Notes: generated by a model from the letters alone, not told the origin. A DNA stretch of 64,000 bases from CAVSJO01 sp963728445 (GCA_963728445.1 CAVSJO010000001.1:62001-126000), one strand, 5' to 3'; shown: positions 1 through 10,200, counted from the first letter of the stretch. Program-made: numbers and translations.

Positions 1-180
1 CTCGACGACTTCGTCATCACGCTGTTCAACGCCGGCAGCCGCGTGACGTACCCGCTCTACGTGTACGGGGCGCGGCGGGCGGCGTTCCCGCCGCAGATCG
101 ACGTGATCGCGACGGCGATCCTGGTGGGGACGCTGGCGCTGCTCGGCGCGACGGTCGCGTGGCAGAAGAAGGCTGAGTGA
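1..180 (+). CDS. ABC transporter permease, PotC/YdcV-like, C-terminal fragment
   Basis: The frame is open from base 1 and ends at TGA 178-180, so only the last 59 residues are present. The fragment starts LDDFVITLFNAG, followed by PLYVYGARRAAFPPQIDVI, and ends in a hydrophobic helix with a basic tail (WQKKAE). The pattern S/L-DDFV-T-F followed by P-YVY and P-I-V-A is the conserved end of the inner-membrane permeases of spermidine/putrescine-type importers (PotC/YdcV). In that family this protein forms half of the channel and works with PotB, an ATPase PotA and a binding protein, which would lie upstream of this window. The substrate cannot be told from this fragment. Confidence 0.75.
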   Translation, partial: LDDFVITLFNAGSRVTYPLYVYGARRAAFPPQIDVIATAILVGTLALLGATVAWQKKAE

Positions 181-226
181 GGCTGAGGCTTAGGCTGAGG
201 CTTAGGCTGAGGGACTGAGGCTCAGC
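172..226. repeat. 12-bp tandem repeat GGCTGAGGCTTA, about 3 imperfect copies
   Basis: Copies of GGCTGAGGCTTA start over the stop codon of the permease gene and end at the stop codon of the convergent TPR gene, with a degenerate last copy (GACTGAGGCTCAG). The same 12-mer recurs at 13580-13653. It sits between two convergent genes. It is not a self-complementary hairpin, so it is not an obvious intrinsic terminator. Confidence 0.85.
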
Positions 227-2582
227 CGGCGCCGCCGAAGGCGCGCAGGCGGCGGCGGGCGGCGTCGACGCGGGGCTGGAGCTCGGGGTCGGCGTGCTCC
301 CAGAGGTGGACGAACTCGGCGTAGCGCTGGACGGCGAGGGCGGTGTCGCCGGCCTGGGCCTGGAGGGCGGCGTCACGCTCGAGGACGGTGGGCCGCGCGA
401 GGGGATCGGTGAAGATGCGGTAGAGCCAGGGCTCCGTCAGGTAGCGCTCGTACACGGCGCGGGCGGAGTCCGGCTGGCCGGCGAGCTCGTAGGCCTCCCC
501 GAGCTCCAGGAGCCCGCAGACGCGGCAGGTCCCTTCCTCGGGGTGGGACGAGGGGCGCCGGAACGCGACGAGGCCGGGCGTCGGGTCGCCGCGGTGCAGC
601 GCGACGTAGGCCCGCAGGAAATCGACGTCGTCCTCCTCGTTGTACGGGTCCTCCTGCTGTTCGTGCGCCCTCAGGTCGACCATGCTGTCCGCCAGCGCGA
701 ACTTTCCGGCTTCGGCGTACAGCCTCGCGAGCTGGGCATACGGCCGGTCGGAGGGCGCGATGGAATCGAGGGGGAAGCGCCGGAGCGCGTCGTCGATCTC
801 GCGCAGGCCGCGGGCGACGTCGCCCCGGACGTGGATCGAGCGCTCCGCGCCCGAGAGGGCGGCACTGAGACGCTGCGGAACGAGATGGGCTTCCGCGGCG
901 ACGTGGTCGGCGGCGTCCATGAAGTCGGCGGCGTCGGACAGGCGGCCCTGGACCGTGGCGATCTGAGCCCGGTCGAAGGCGGAATAGGCCACGGCCGTGG
1001 CGTTGTCGGTGTAGCGGCTCCCGAAGCTGGCCGCGATGCTGTCCGCGGCGTGCCATCGGCCCTCGGCGGCCGCCAGAAGATCCCACGCGCGGTTCATGGT
1101 GAGGTTGTCCGGGTAGGCCCGGTTCCCGTTCCGGAGCGTCTCCACCGCCTCCTTCGTCTTGCCCAGACGGTACTGCACCTGGAACAGGTTCTGGTAGTGG
1201 CTCGGGGTGGGGGCCGGACCTGCCACGCCCCGCGCCAGGATAGGCTCCGCTTCGACGTAGCGGTTCGCCTCGGTGAGCACCACGGGCAGGTTGTTCGACG
1301 CCGTCGGATCCTGGGGATCGATGTCGAGGACGTGGCGATACGCGTCGATGGCGGCGTCGTAGTCGCCCACCGCGTCCTGATAGCTGCCGGTAGCGATGTA
1401 GCGCTCCTTCTCCGGCAGCCGGTCCCGCAGCTCGTAGGCGCGGCGCATGGCCGCGAGTTGGTCGGCCTTGCGGAAGCCGGCGTTGCTCAGGGCCACGCCC
1501 AGCTTCCGCCACGCCATTGCGAAGGTGCTGTCGAGGCCCACTGCCTGTTCGAAGAGGCGGACGGCCTGGAGCACGTCTTCGTCGCCGTCCAGGACGCGGA
1601 CGCCGGCCGCGTACTTCCGCAGCGCCGGGAGCGATCGGGTCGTGACGTTCTCGAGGGGCGGCGTGGCGCGAATGTCGCTGAGGGACTCGCCGATCCGGTC
1701 CCGGAGCTGGTCGGACAGCTCGTCGACGGCGCCGACGAGGTGCGTCGAATCGGCCGCAGTCGCCCGGAACGCCGCCAGCACCTGGCCGTCCGCCGGCGTG
1801 ACGAGGCGAGCCGCCAGGACGTAGCTGCCGCCGAGGGAGCGGACGTCGCCCGCGACGATCGCCTTGAGGCCGTCCCGCTCCGCCACCTCCTGTGCGACGT
1901 CCTGCGTCAGCGCCGCGGCGGGATCGCGCTGCATACGCCGCAGCGTCGCCGCGACCTCCTTCGCGTCCGCCAGGCGGATCACGCCGGAGGACAGTAGGTC
2001 GATGCGCAGCGCCTCCGTGACCACGGCCGCGACGCTGGAGTCCGCGCCCGTGCCGGAGAAGTCGGCGAGCAGTACCGCGTCGTCCTCACTCAGGACGCCC
2101 TGTGCGAGGAGCGTGTTCTGGCTGCGCACGACCATGAACGCCGTCGTGGCGACGCCGAGCAGCGCGAAGGCCGCGGCGCCGGCGAGGAGGGAGCGCTTCC
2201 AGGTCAGGTGCCGGAGGGCTGCGGGGCCCCCCGCGGGCTCAACGGCGTTCGAGGGGGCTGCGCCTTGGCCGGCCGCCGGCGGGGCCTCGTCGCCGTCGAT
2301 CAGCTCGATCCCCGAGAGCAGGTTCACGTCCCCCTCCGACGCGCGCTTCCGGCGGACCGACGCGCCCTCGCCCTGGATCGCCGCCGTCGCGAGGACGATG
2401 GGCAGCCCGATGATGAAGAGCACGATGGCGAAGGCGGGCACCCAGCGGGGCAGGCCGAACGTCTCGTAGAGCGTGCTGATCACCTCGAACCCCGCCCACG
2501 ACGCGACCAGATAGATCGCCAGCACCTGCCACAGCGAGCGGCGGTGGACCTCGGAGACGAAGTGGCGCCAGGGGGAATGCAC
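222..2582 (-). CDS. Membrane-anchored TolB/FlgO-like TPR-repeat protein
   Basis: The protein is about 786 residues from the GTG at 2580-2582. An in-frame upstream start at 2645 would add 21 Arg/Ser-rich residues that do not look like this family, so the GTG is preferred. It begins with a short cytoplasmic piece (WRHFVSEVHRRSLWQ), then two hydrophobic segments (about residues 18-35 and 46-68), a low-complexity linker and a third membrane helix (about 130-150). A TolB/FlgO-like segment follows (VLLADFSGTGADSS near 170), then helical TPR-type repeats to the end. The same plan is seen in the proteins at 4266-6368 and 56893-59292. Such proteins are common in Gemmatimonadota and Acidobacteriota and are usually linked to regulator or adenylate-cyclase-type architectures. 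No kinase or cyclase domain is present here. The precise role is unknown, and scaffold or sensor function is inference. Confidence 0.8.
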   Translation of the reverse strand: MHSPWRHFVSEVHRRSLWQVLAIYLVASWAGFEVISTLYETFGLPRWVPAFAIVLFIIGLPIVLATAAIQGEGASVRRKRASEGDVNLLSGIELIDGDEAPPAAGQGAAPSNAVEPAGGPAALRHLTWKRSLLAGAAAFALLGVATTAFMVVRSQNTLLAQGVLSEDDAVLLADFSGTGADSSVAAVVTEALRIDLLSSGVIRLADAKEVAATLRRMQRDPAAALTQDVAQEVAERDGLKAIVAGDVRSLGGSYVLAARLVTPADGQVLAAFRATAADSTHLVGAVDELSDQLRDRIGESLSDIRATPPLENVTTRSLPALRKYAAGVRVLDGDEDVLQAVRLFEQAVGLDSTFAMAWRKLGVALSNAGFRKADQLAAMRRAYELRDRLPEKERYIATGSYQDAVGDYDAAIDAYRHVLDIDPQDPTASNNLPVVLTEANRYVEAEPILARGVAGPAPTPSHYQNLFQVQYRLGKTKEAVETLRNGNRAYPDNLTMNRAWDLLAAAEGRWHAADSIAASFGSRYTDNATAVAYSAFDRAQIATVQGRLSDAADFMDAADHVAAEAHLVPQRLSAALSGAERSIHVRGDVARGLREIDDALRRFPLDSIAPSDRPYAQLARLYAEAGKFALADSMVDLRAHEQQEDPYNEEDDVDFLRAYVALHRGDPTPGLVAFRRPSSHPEEGTCRVCGLLELGEAYELAGQPDSARAVYERYLTEPWLYRIFTDPLARPTVLERDAALQAQAGDTALAVQRYAEFVHLWEHADPELQPRVDAARRRLRAFGGAG

Positions 2583-2764
2583 GCGGCCGGACTCCTGGAT
2601 GGGGGAACGCCTCGTAGAATGTCGGCAACGGTAGCGTCGGGGCAAGGTTCAAGGGCCGCGCGGCCGCGGGTGACCCTCGACGCCGGACCTCCGGCGCGCG
2701 CTTCGGGGCCCGGGAGCCTAGATTGGGCGACGTCGTCTCATCCATACTCGTCCCGGAGCCGAAC

Positions 2765-3406
2765 ATGCCCGACCTCTTCGACCCTCGCCTGCCCGCCTAC
2801 CTCGACGACCTCGTCCCGGAGCGGCCGGCGGAGCTGCGGCGGATGGAGGAGATCGCGGTCGACACGGAGTTCCCCATCGTGGGGCCGGCGTCGGGCCACT
2901 TCTGCTATCAGATCGCCCGCATGACGGGGGCGCGCAGCGTGTTCGAGCTGGGGTCCGGGTACGGCTACTCGACGGCGTGGTTCGCCCGGGCGGTCCGGGA
3001 GAACGGCGGTGGGGTGGTGCACCACGTCGTATGGGACGAGAAGCTGTCCGAGCGAGCGCGGGGGCACCTGTCGGCGCTCGGCTACGACGACCTGGTCCGC
3101 TACCACGTGGGCGAGGCGGTGGCGGCGCTGCGGGACGCGGAGGGGCCGTTCGACCTGATCTTCAACGACATCAACAAGGAAGGCTACCCGGAGTCGCTGG
3201 ACGTCATCGCGGAGAAGCTGCGGCCGGGCGGCGTGCTGATCGTGGACAACGCGCTGTGGAGCGGGCGGATCTGGGACGAGTCGGACCACTCGGCGTCGAC
3301 GGCGGGGGTGCGGGAGATGACGGGACGTTTGACGGCGGGGGCATCGTGGGTGAGCTCGGTCGTGCCGATCCGGGATGGGTTGCTGCTGGCTTGGAAAGCG
3401 GGGTAG
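2765..3406 (+). CDS. Class I SAM-dependent O-methyltransferase
   Basis: The 213-residue protein starts at ATG 2765, which has GGAG six bases upstream. A TTG at 2723 is in frame but has no better support. Near residues 60-70 it has the SAM-binding glycine loop VFELGSGYGYST, followed by the acidic and aspartate motifs of the Rossmann methyltransferase fold (FDLIFNDINKEGYPESL, then LRPGGVLIVDNALWSG). The DNALWSG-type motif and total length match the caffeoyl-CoA/catechol O-methyltransferase-like family (Methyltransf_3), which methylates hydroxyls in a metal-dependent way. The true substrate cannot be predicted. It is soluble and cytoplasmic, with no signal peptide. The gene stands alone, head-to-head with the TPR gene upstream and followed by a repeat array. 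Confidence 0.85.
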   Translation: MPDLFDPRLPAYLDDLVPERPAELRRMEEIAVDTEFPIVGPASGHFCYQIARMTGARSVFELGSGYGYSTAWFARAVRENGGGVVHHVVWDEKLSERARGHLSALGYDDLVRYHVGEAVAALRDAEGPFDLIFNDINKEGYPESLDVIAEKLRPGGVLIVDNALWSGRIWDESDHSASTAGVREMTGRLTAGASWVSSVVPIRDGLLLAWKAG

Positions 3407-3532
3407 AGCTGCGGGCGACATACTGCGGGCGACGTACTGCGGGCGGGGTACGGCGGGCGAAACACTGCGGGTGGGGTACGGCGGGCGAAACACTGCGGGC
3501 GAGGTACTGCGGGCGAGATACTGCGGGAGGGG
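3407..3532. repeat. Tandem repeats of a 13-15 bp unit, (TGCGGGCGAGGTAC)n type
   Basis: About eight degenerate copies of a unit like CTGCGGGCGAGGTA fill the space between the methyltransferase stop codon and the VIT gene. Variants include GACATA, GGGGTAC and GAAACAC inside the unit. The last copy ends in GGGAGGG, which also serves as the ribosome-binding site of the next gene. The same family is present near 13746-13792, 16386-16513 (reverse orientation) and 50528-50605. Confidence 0.9.
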
Positions 3533-3535
3533 GCA

Positions 3536-4231
3536 ATGCGGGTTCATTTGGAGGGGCATCGGTCGGAGCGGATCGGGTGGCTGCGGGCGGCGGTGCTGGG
3601 GGCGAACGACGGGATCCTTTCGACGGCGAGTCTCGTCGTGGGCGTGGCGGCGGCGGAGACGGGGCGCTCGGGCGTGCTGCTCGCAGGCGTCGCGGGGCTG
3701 GTGGCGGGGGCGATGGCGATGGGGGCGGGGGAGTACGTCTCGGTGAGCTCGCAGGCCGATACCGAGGCGGCGGACCGGCGGCTGGAGGTGAAGGAGCTGG
3801 CGGAGCAGCCGGAGGCGGAGCTGGCGGAGCTGCAGCGGATCTACGAGGCGCGGGGGCTGGCGCCGGAGCTGGCGCGGGAGGTGGCGGCGCAGATGACGCG
3901 GCACGACGCGCTGGGCACGCACCTGCGGGACGAGCTCGGGCTCACGGAGGTCCACACGGCGCGGCCGGTTCAGGCGGCGCTGGCCTCCATGGCGAGCTTC
4001 GCGGTGGGGGCAGTGCTGCCGCTGGTGGTGGCCGCGCTCGCGCCGGTCTCGTCCCTCGAGATCACCGTTTCCGGGGCGTCGCTCCTCTTCCTCGCGCTGC
4101 TGGGGACGGTGTCGGCCCGGGCGGGCGGGGCGCCGGCGGCCCGCGCCGTGGTTCGCATCTGCTTCTGGGGCGCGCTGGCGATGATCGCGACGGGCGTGAT
4201 CGGCAAGCTGTTCGGGGGCGTGATCGCGTGA
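3536..4231 (+). CDS. VIT1/CCC1-family membrane transporter
   Basis: The 231-residue protein has the hallmarks of the VIT/CCC1 family, whose characterised members export or store Fe(II)/Mn(II). The N-terminal part reads RAAVLGANDGILSTASLVVGVA, then AGLVAGAMAMGAGEYVSVSSQADTE. Here the glycine-rich membrane helix and the GEYVSVSSQ segment are diagnostic. A helical cytoplasmic stretch (about residues 75-140) carries acidic and His residues, and three more hydrophobic helices complete the five-helix plan. Start ATG 3536 is preceded by GGGAGGGGGC, a good ribosome-binding site that lies inside the repeat array. A role in moving divalent iron or manganese is inferred from the family. It could matter in an organism with many haem and Fe-S proteins, but the gene is not linked to them. 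Confidence 0.88.
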   Translation: MRVHLEGHRSERIGWLRAAVLGANDGILSTASLVVGVAAAETGRSGVLLAGVAGLVAGAMAMGAGEYVSVSSQADTEAADRRLEVKELAEQPEAELAELQRIYEARGLAPELAREVAAQMTRHDALGTHLRDELGLTEVHTARPVQAALASMASFAVGAVLPLVVAALAPVSSLEITVSGASLLFLALLGTVSARAGGAPAARAVVRICFWGALAMIATGVIGKLFGGVIA

Positions 4232-4265
4232 GCGCGGACGGCGACGCGCGGGTTCTCGCGCCTGC

Positions 4266-6368
4266 TCAGTTCCCGAGCAGCGCCCGGAAGCGGGGCTCGC
4301 CGCGCAGGGAGTCGTACGTGGGGTCGAGGCGCATGCGGGAGGAGGACATCGTGGAGGGCACGCCCATCAGGCGCTCGAGGTAGTCGAGCGCCTGCTGCTT
4401 GCGGCCGAGAACGATGGACGCGGTGGCGAGCTGGTCCAGGATCGCGGCTCCGTCGGCGGCGTCGCGGTCAGACTGCGCGTCGAAGCCCGGGCGGCTTCGC
4501 GGTCGAAGGCCGGCGACGTCGCCCTCGAACGCGGCCGCCACGGCACGAAGCGTGTGAACCATCGCTTCCATGCCCCAGGGATCGTAGACGCGGCCGGCGG
4601 GGTCGCGCGGGAGATCGTCGAGCATGTGGGCGGTCGCCGCCATCGCGGCGGCGGCGTGCCGCTCCTGGCCTTCCGCGTCGCCCGACAGCCAGGCGACGCG
4701 GGCGAGCCGCAGCGTCGGCATGGTCGTGAAGTAGACCTCGTAGTCGGCCACGTAGTCGCCCGGGTCCACGGCGGCTGCCAGGGAGTCGCCGTTCAGGCCG
4801 GTGCCGGGCGGCAGGTCGCCGAGCGCCGCGAGGGCCGCGGGCCAGTCGCGGTGGACGAGCGCGAGGTCCGAGCGGGCGAGGGCGACCCACGGGCCGGGCG
4901 GCATCGCGGCGAGGACCCGGCGCGCGCCGGCGGTGTCGGCCAGCCCCCAGAGCCGGTTTCCGAAGGTGACGGAGCTCGTCGGACCGTCCGCCGCGAGGCG
5001 GAGCGAGCGAGCGAGCGCGCTGTCGGCTCCGGCGAAGCGACGCTCCCGCATCAAAGTCCAGCCCAGCTCGAGGGGCGGCGACGGATTGAGCGGGTCGAGC
5101 CGCGCTTCCTCGGCGAAGCCGGCGGCGGCATCGAGGGAGCGGCCGGCGCGCCGCTGGACGCTGGCGAGCCCGTCGAGGACGGCGGCGTCGCCCGGGTGCT
5201 CGCGATGGATCGCCTCGAAGACCTCGATGGCGCGGCGATAGTCGGCGCGGGCGTAGTACTGGTAGAATCCTTCGGCGATGCGCGTCTCGACCGCATTCGG
5301 CGCCAGCGCCCGCGCGCGGTCGAGCGCGCCGCGGGCGGGCGTCGTGTCGCCCGTCAGGCCGGTGCGGACCTGCCAGCTCAGGGCCCCGGCGAGACCGGCC
5401 CAGGCCCGGGCGAACGCGGGATCGAGCTCCGTGGCCCGGCGGAACGGCTCGGCCGCCGCGTCGCGACCGTCGGTGCCGCCGTAGAAACGATCCCGGCCCG
5501 CGTAGTAGGCCTGCAGCGCCTGGAGGTTCTCGGTGGGTGGCGCGGGCGCCGCGAGCTGCTTCCGGTCGGCGTCGGAGAGCCGGGCCCGCAGGGCGGTGGC
5601 GACCTCGCGCGCGATCTCGCTCTGGATCGCGAACACGTTCGCGGCCGTGAGCGTCCTGTCGAACGTCTGCGACCAGAGCTGGCGATCCGCGCGCGCGTCG
5701 ATGAGCTCCATGTTGACCCGGATCTGGTCGCCGGCGCGGCGGACGCCGCCTTCGAGGAGCGTGCCGACGCCCAGCTCGCCTGCAATCTCGCGCACGTTCT
5801 TCTGTGTGCCGCGGTAGGCGAGCACCGACGTGCGCGAGGTGACCCGCAGCGCCTGCACGCGCGCGAGCTGCGAGAGCACGTCGTCGTGCAGCCCCATGGC
5901 CAGCTCCTGCGCGTCGCCGCCGGCGCCGAAGTCGTCGAACGGGAGCACGGCGACGGACGCGGCGTCCGCCTCCGTCGGCCGCGCGACCCACCAGCCGGCG
6001 GTGAGTCCGACGGCGAGGAAAAGGCCCGCGGCGACGACGGTGCGGGGGGCCAGCCAGCGGGGGCTGCGGCTGGGGCTGGGGCCAGCGCCTGGGCCGGCGC
6101 CTGGGGCCGGGCCAGCGCCTGGGTCCGGGCGGGGGTCGGCCGCGGGCGCGCCGCCGAGGTCGAAGGCCCAGGACAGGCCGATCACGACGGGCAGGCCGAT
6201 GATGGCGAGGACCGCGACGGCGGTGACGATCCAGGCGGGCAGGTGCAGGGCCGGGACCAGCACGTCGGCGCCCTGGAGCGCGGCGAATGCCGCGGCCAGG
6301 TAGACGACGACGGCGCGGACGACGCGACGTCGCTTCAGCTCGTCGAGGAAGCCGGTGACTGCGGCCAA
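4266..6368 (-). CDS. Membrane-anchored TolB/FlgO-like TPR-repeat protein (second paralogue)
   Basis: The 700-residue protein starts at a TTG (6366-6368); no in-frame ATG lies nearby. It opens with a basic stretch (LDELKRRRVVR) and two membrane helices (about 18-36 and 44-66). A Pro/Gly/Ala linker made of PGAG-type repeats (about 75-105) and a third helix (about 108-128) follow. A FlgO/TolB-like domain comes next (SVAVLPFDDFGAGGD near 138, then QLARVQALRVTSRTSV). The family motif LGVGTLLEGGVRRAGDQIRV follows, and then TPR repeats. This is the plan usually found behind DNA-binding or adenylate-cyclase domains in TPR regulators, but here the N-terminus is only membrane helices. It is related to the proteins at 222-2582 and 56893-59292. 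Function is unknown. Confidence 0.82.
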   Translation of the reverse strand: MAAVTGFLDELKRRRVVRAVVVYLAAAFAALQGADVLVPALHLPAWIVTAVAVLAIIGLPVVIGLSWAFDLGGAPAADPRPDPGAGPAPGAGPGAGPSPSRSPRWLAPRTVVAAGLFLAVGLTAGWWVARPTEADAASVAVLPFDDFGAGGDAQELAMGLHDDVLSQLARVQALRVTSRTSVLAYRGTQKNVREIAGELGVGTLLEGGVRRAGDQIRVNMELIDARADRQLWSQTFDRTLTAANVFAIQSEIAREVATALRARLSDADRKQLAAPAPPTENLQALQAYYAGRDRFYGGTDGRDAAAEPFRRATELDPAFARAWAGLAGALSWQVRTGLTGDTTPARGALDRARALAPNAVETRIAEGFYQYYARADYRRAIEVFEAIHREHPGDAAVLDGLASVQRRAGRSLDAAAGFAEEARLDPLNPSPPLELGWTLMRERRFAGADSALARSLRLAADGPTSSVTFGNRLWGLADTAGARRVLAAMPPGPWVALARSDLALVHRDWPAALAALGDLPPGTGLNGDSLAAAVDPGDYVADYEVYFTTMPTLRLARVAWLSGDAEGQERHAAAAMAATAHMLDDLPRDPAGRVYDPWGMEAMVHTLRAVAAAFEGDVAGLRPRSRPGFDAQSDRDAADGAAILDQLATASIVLGRKQQALDYLERLMGVPSTMSSSRMRLDPTYDSLRGEPRFRALLGN

Positions 6369-6446
6369 GGAACCATCCAGGGTGAGGAGACCGCTCCAAG
6401 GTGCGTTCCCGGGGTCCTGGGAGCAACCGTTCCGGAGCCCGCCCCG

Positions 6447-6884
6447 TCAGGGCCGCGCGTCCAGGGTGTTCAGGTGGCCGGTGTCGCCGTAGCCGATGAT
6501 CCGTGCATCGCAGCTCACCAGCCGGGCGCCGGCGACGCGCGCGCTGGCGACGAGCATGCGATCGGCGGGGTCGCCGGGGAGCTCCCCCGGCAGGCGCGTG
6601 CTCTCGACGGCGATCTCGGGGGCCAGGGGCAGCAGGTGCACGCCCGGAGCGCGGAGCGCCGCGCGGACCCATTCGTCGACGGGACGTGCCAGGCGCAGAC
6701 GGCCTCTGGATTCCAGCATGGCGACCTCCCAGACCGAGATCGCGGCCACCCGTATCCGGCCCGCGCGGCTGGCGCGCTCGATTGTCCGCACGGCCGACCG
6801 GGACAGGCGGTCTTTTGAGCCTTCGACGGTCCAGATCCAGACGTGCGTGTCCAGCAGCAGCAGTCCGGGCGCGCCCTCAGGCAT
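6447..6884 (-). CDS. PIN-domain toxin (VapC-like RNase)
   Basis: The 145-residue protein starts at ATG 6882-6884. The longer reading from 6947 only adds a basic artefact overlapping the antitoxin gene. The sequence begins LLLLDTHVWIWTVEG, where the DTHVW aspartate is the first PIN metal ligand. It continues with ISVWEVAMLESRGRL, which holds the conserved glutamate, then GDPADRMLVASARV and LVSCDARI, which supply the later acidic residues. PIN toxins of this DTHVWLW subgroup cleave RNA and are neutralised by a co-encoded antitoxin. The start overlaps the end of the upstream antitoxin gene by 8 bases, the usual TA arrangement with the antitoxin first. Confidence 0.88.
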   Translation of the reverse strand: MPEGAPGLLLLDTHVWIWTVEGSKDRLSRSAVRTIERASRAGRIRVAAISVWEVAMLESRGRLRLARPVDEWVRAALRAPGVHLLPLAPEIAVESTRLPGELPGDPADRMLVASARVAGARLVSCDARIIGYGDTGHLNTLDARP

Positions 6885-7143
6885 CCGCCTCCCACTCCTC
6901 GCCCGTGGGGCCGATGATGTCGCCCTCGACGGTGACCGTGCCCGCAAGCCAGCCGAAGATGCCGGGCTCGGCCGGCTCCCCGTCGATCGGCACCAGCTTC
7001 GCCACCGGCTTGCCGTAGCGCGTCACCACGATCTCCTCGTTGCCCTGACCGACCCGGTCCAGGTACTCGTGCCAGGCCGCCTTCAGCTCGCTCGCGGGGA
7101 CGGCCGGCGTGCTTCCGATCGGGTACTCGAGATCCTCGTCCAT
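6877..7143 (-). CDS. Phd/YefM-family antitoxin
   Basis: The 88-residue protein starts at ATG 7141-7143 (MDEDLEYPIG); a longer in-frame reading to 7230 lacks family features. The core VPASELKAAWHEYLDRVGQG followed by EIVVTRYGKPVAKLVPI is the Phd/YefM N-terminal DNA-binding and dimerisation domain. The acidic tail (GDIIGPTGEEWEADA) is the likely toxin-wrapping segment. It precedes and overlaps the PIN toxin gene, so the two should be co-transcribed and autoregulated. The promoter would lie in 7144-7271, the divergent region shared with the BNR-repeat gene. Confidence 0.88.
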   Translation of the reverse strand: MDEDLEYPIGSTPAVPASELKAAWHEYLDRVGQGNEEIVVTRYGKPVAKLVPIDGEPAEPGIFGWLAGTVTVEGDIIGPTGEEWEADA

Positions 7144-7271
7144 GGAACCTCCAGATGTTGACCGAAAAAAGTGGGACGAAACACGCGCCGCCGTCAAGGT
7201 CGGTGTCGGGAGCGTTGCGGGCGGCTGCATCGGCGCCTAGCATTCGCGGCATCCCTCCGAACGGAACCGTC

Positions 7272-10200
7272 ATGACGAATCGAATCTCAGCGCGTCGCGC
7301 CGGCGTGGCCGGGCTCCTGCTCCTGCTCGCGGTGCTCTGTGCGCCCGGGCTGGCGGTCGGCCAGACCGGGGCACGGGCTGCTGCCGGGGCCTCGGGGGCG
7401 GGGCCGACGGCCGCCCCGTCCGCGCAGCCGGTCCCTTCCGCCCTCTACTCCGCCCTGCGCTGGCGCATGATCGGGCCGTTCCGGGCGGGTCGGGCGCTGG
7501 CGGCGTCGGGAGTCGCGGGGGACCCGCGCACGTTCTGGTTCGGGGCGGTCGCCGGGGGCGTGTGGAAGACGGAGAACGCGGGGCTGACGTGGGAGCCGGC
7601 GTGGCCGGACACGGTGAACCCATCGGTGGGGGCGCTGGCGGTTGCGCCGTCGGATCCGCGGGTGGTGTGGGTGGGGACGGGCGAGGCGGACATGCGGTCG
7701 GACCAGACGTACGGGGACGGCGTGTACCGCACGACCGACGGGGGCGCGCACTGGACGCACGTGGGCCTCGAGGACACGCGGCAGATCGGCCGCATCCTGG
7801 TGGATCCGCGGGACCCGGACGTGGCGCTGGTGGCGGCGCTGGGGCACGCGTACGGGCCGAACGAGCAGCGGGGCGTGTTCCGGACGGAGGACGGCGGCCG
7901 GACGTGGGCGAAGGTGCTGTACCGGGACGCGAGCACGGGCGCCATCGACCTGGCGGCGGACCCGTCGAACGCCGGACCACGTGTGGGCGACGCTGTGGAA
8001 CGCGCGTCGCCCGCCGTGGAGCCAGTACCCGCCGGACCAGGGGCCCGGCAGCGGGATCTGGCGCTCGACGGACGGGGGGAAGACGTGGTCGGAGGCGAAG
8101 GGGAAGGGTCTGCCGGGGACGGTCGGCCGGATCGGCCTGGCCGTGGCGCCGGGCGGCCAGCGGATCTACGCCATCGTCGACGCGACCACGGGCGGCGGGC
8201 TGTACCGGAGCGACGACGGGGGCGGGAGCTGGACGCTCGTGAACACGGACCCGCGCGTGACGACGCGGGGGTGGTACTTCGGCCGCGTGTTTCTGGACCC
8301 GAAGGACCCGGACGTGGTCTACGTCCCCAAGGTCGCCATCATGAAGTCGACGGACGGCGGCGCGCACTTCCAGGCGCTGAAGGGGGCGCCGGGCGGGGAC
8401 GACTACCACTTCCTGTGGATCGACCCGACGGCGCCGGAGCGCATGGTGTGCGCGGTGGACCAGGGCACGATCGTGTCGCTGGACGGCGGGCGGACGTGGA
8501 GCTCGTGGTACAACCAGCCGACGGCGCAGTTCTACCACGTCGCCACGGACGACGCGTTCCCGTACAGGATCTACGGAGCGCAGCAGGACGCGGGGACGGT
8601 GTCGATCACGAGCCGGAGCGACTTCGGCGTGATCACGTTCCGGGACTGGATCCCGGCGGGCGCGGGGGAGGGCGGCTACTTCGCACCGGACCCGGCGGAC
8701 CCCGACATCGCCTACGGCGGTGACACGTACGGCCGCGCGTTCCGGTGGGACCGGCGCACGGGGCAGACGCAGGACGTCTCGCCGGTGCCGGTGGCGCCGT
8801 TCGGGACGCCGATGGACCGGCTGAAGTACCGGTTCACGTGGACGTCGCCGATGGTGTTCGACCCGCTGGACGCGAAGACGATGTACATGGGCGCGCAGAT
8901 GGTGCTGAAGACCGTCGACGGCGGGCTGCACTGGACGGAGGCGAGCCCGGACCTGACGACGTCGGTGGCGGAGCACCGCGGGCAGGGCGTGGTCTACACG
9001 ATCGCGCCGTCGCCCGTGAAGGAGGGCGTGATCTGGGCGGGCACGGACAACGGGCGCATCCACGTGACGCGTGACGGCGGCGCGACGTGGAAGGACGTCA
9101 CGCCCACGGGCGTGCAGGCGTGGAGCAAGATGAGCCTGATCGACGCGTCGCCCTTCGACGCCGGCGGCGCGTACGTCGCCGTGGAGCGGCACCGTCGGGA
9201 CGACCTGACGCCGATGGTCTTCCGGACGCACGACTACGGCGCGACGTGGCAGCGGGCGGACGGCGGGCTCCCGCAGGGCGCGTTCGTACGGGCGGTGCGG
9301 GCGGACCCGGTGCGGGAGGGGCTGCTGTACGCCGGGACGGAGCAGGGCGTATTCACCTCGTTCGACGACGGCGCCCACTGGCAGCCGCTCATGCTGAACC
9401 TGCCGCGCGTGCCGGTGCGGGATCTGGCGATCCACGGGACCGACCTGATCGCGGCGACGCACGGGCGCTCGTTCTGGGTGCTGGACGACGTCACGCCGCT
9501 GCGCACGGCGGACGCGGACTCGGCGCGCCTCGCGCTGCGCGTGGCGCCGCCGGCCGACGCGGTGCGGATGCGCAGGACGGAATACCACGACACGCCGCTG
9601 CCGGTGGAGGAGCCCCACGGAGAGAACCCGCCCGACGGGGCGGTCATCGACTACTGGCTGGGCTCGACCCCGGCGGGTCCCGTGACGCTGGAGATCGTGG
9701 ACGGGGCCGGCACGGTCGTGCGACGCTACGCGAGCGACGACGCGGCCCCGGAGCATCCGCCGCAGCAGTTCAGCGACGACTGGCTGCCGAAGTTCCGGCG
9801 GCTCACGACGCACCCGGGGCACAACCGGTTCGTGTGGGACCTGCGCTGGCCGCAGCCGCCGGCGCCCAGCTACGACTACAGCATCTCGGGGATTCCCGAC
9901 CGGGGCACGGTGACGGAGCCCGAGGGGCCGCTGGCGCTGCCGGGGACGTACACCGTGCGGGTCACGGCGGGCGGCGTCACGCGGACGCAGCCGCTGCGCG
10001 TGGTGATGGACCCGCGCGTGAAGGCGGCGGAGGGCGTGCTCGCCGATCAGCTGAAGGTCGCGATGGACACGTGGAACGCGCTGGCGGAGGCGACGGCGCT
10101 GCGCGCCGCCGCGGGCACGCTGCGCGCGCGGCTGGGCGAGCTCGACCGCGCGAGCCTCGACGGCGGACAGGCGAAGACGCTGGATGGGCTGGTCGCCCGA

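Noticed and set aside
26..376. Minus-strand frame with a Ser-Leu repeat
   Set aside because: The SLSLSL run is simply the translation of the 12-bp repeat at 172-226.
7270..9822. 850-codon minus-strand frame opposite the BNR gene
   Set aside because: Shadow of a well-recognised BNR-repeat protein; no family features.
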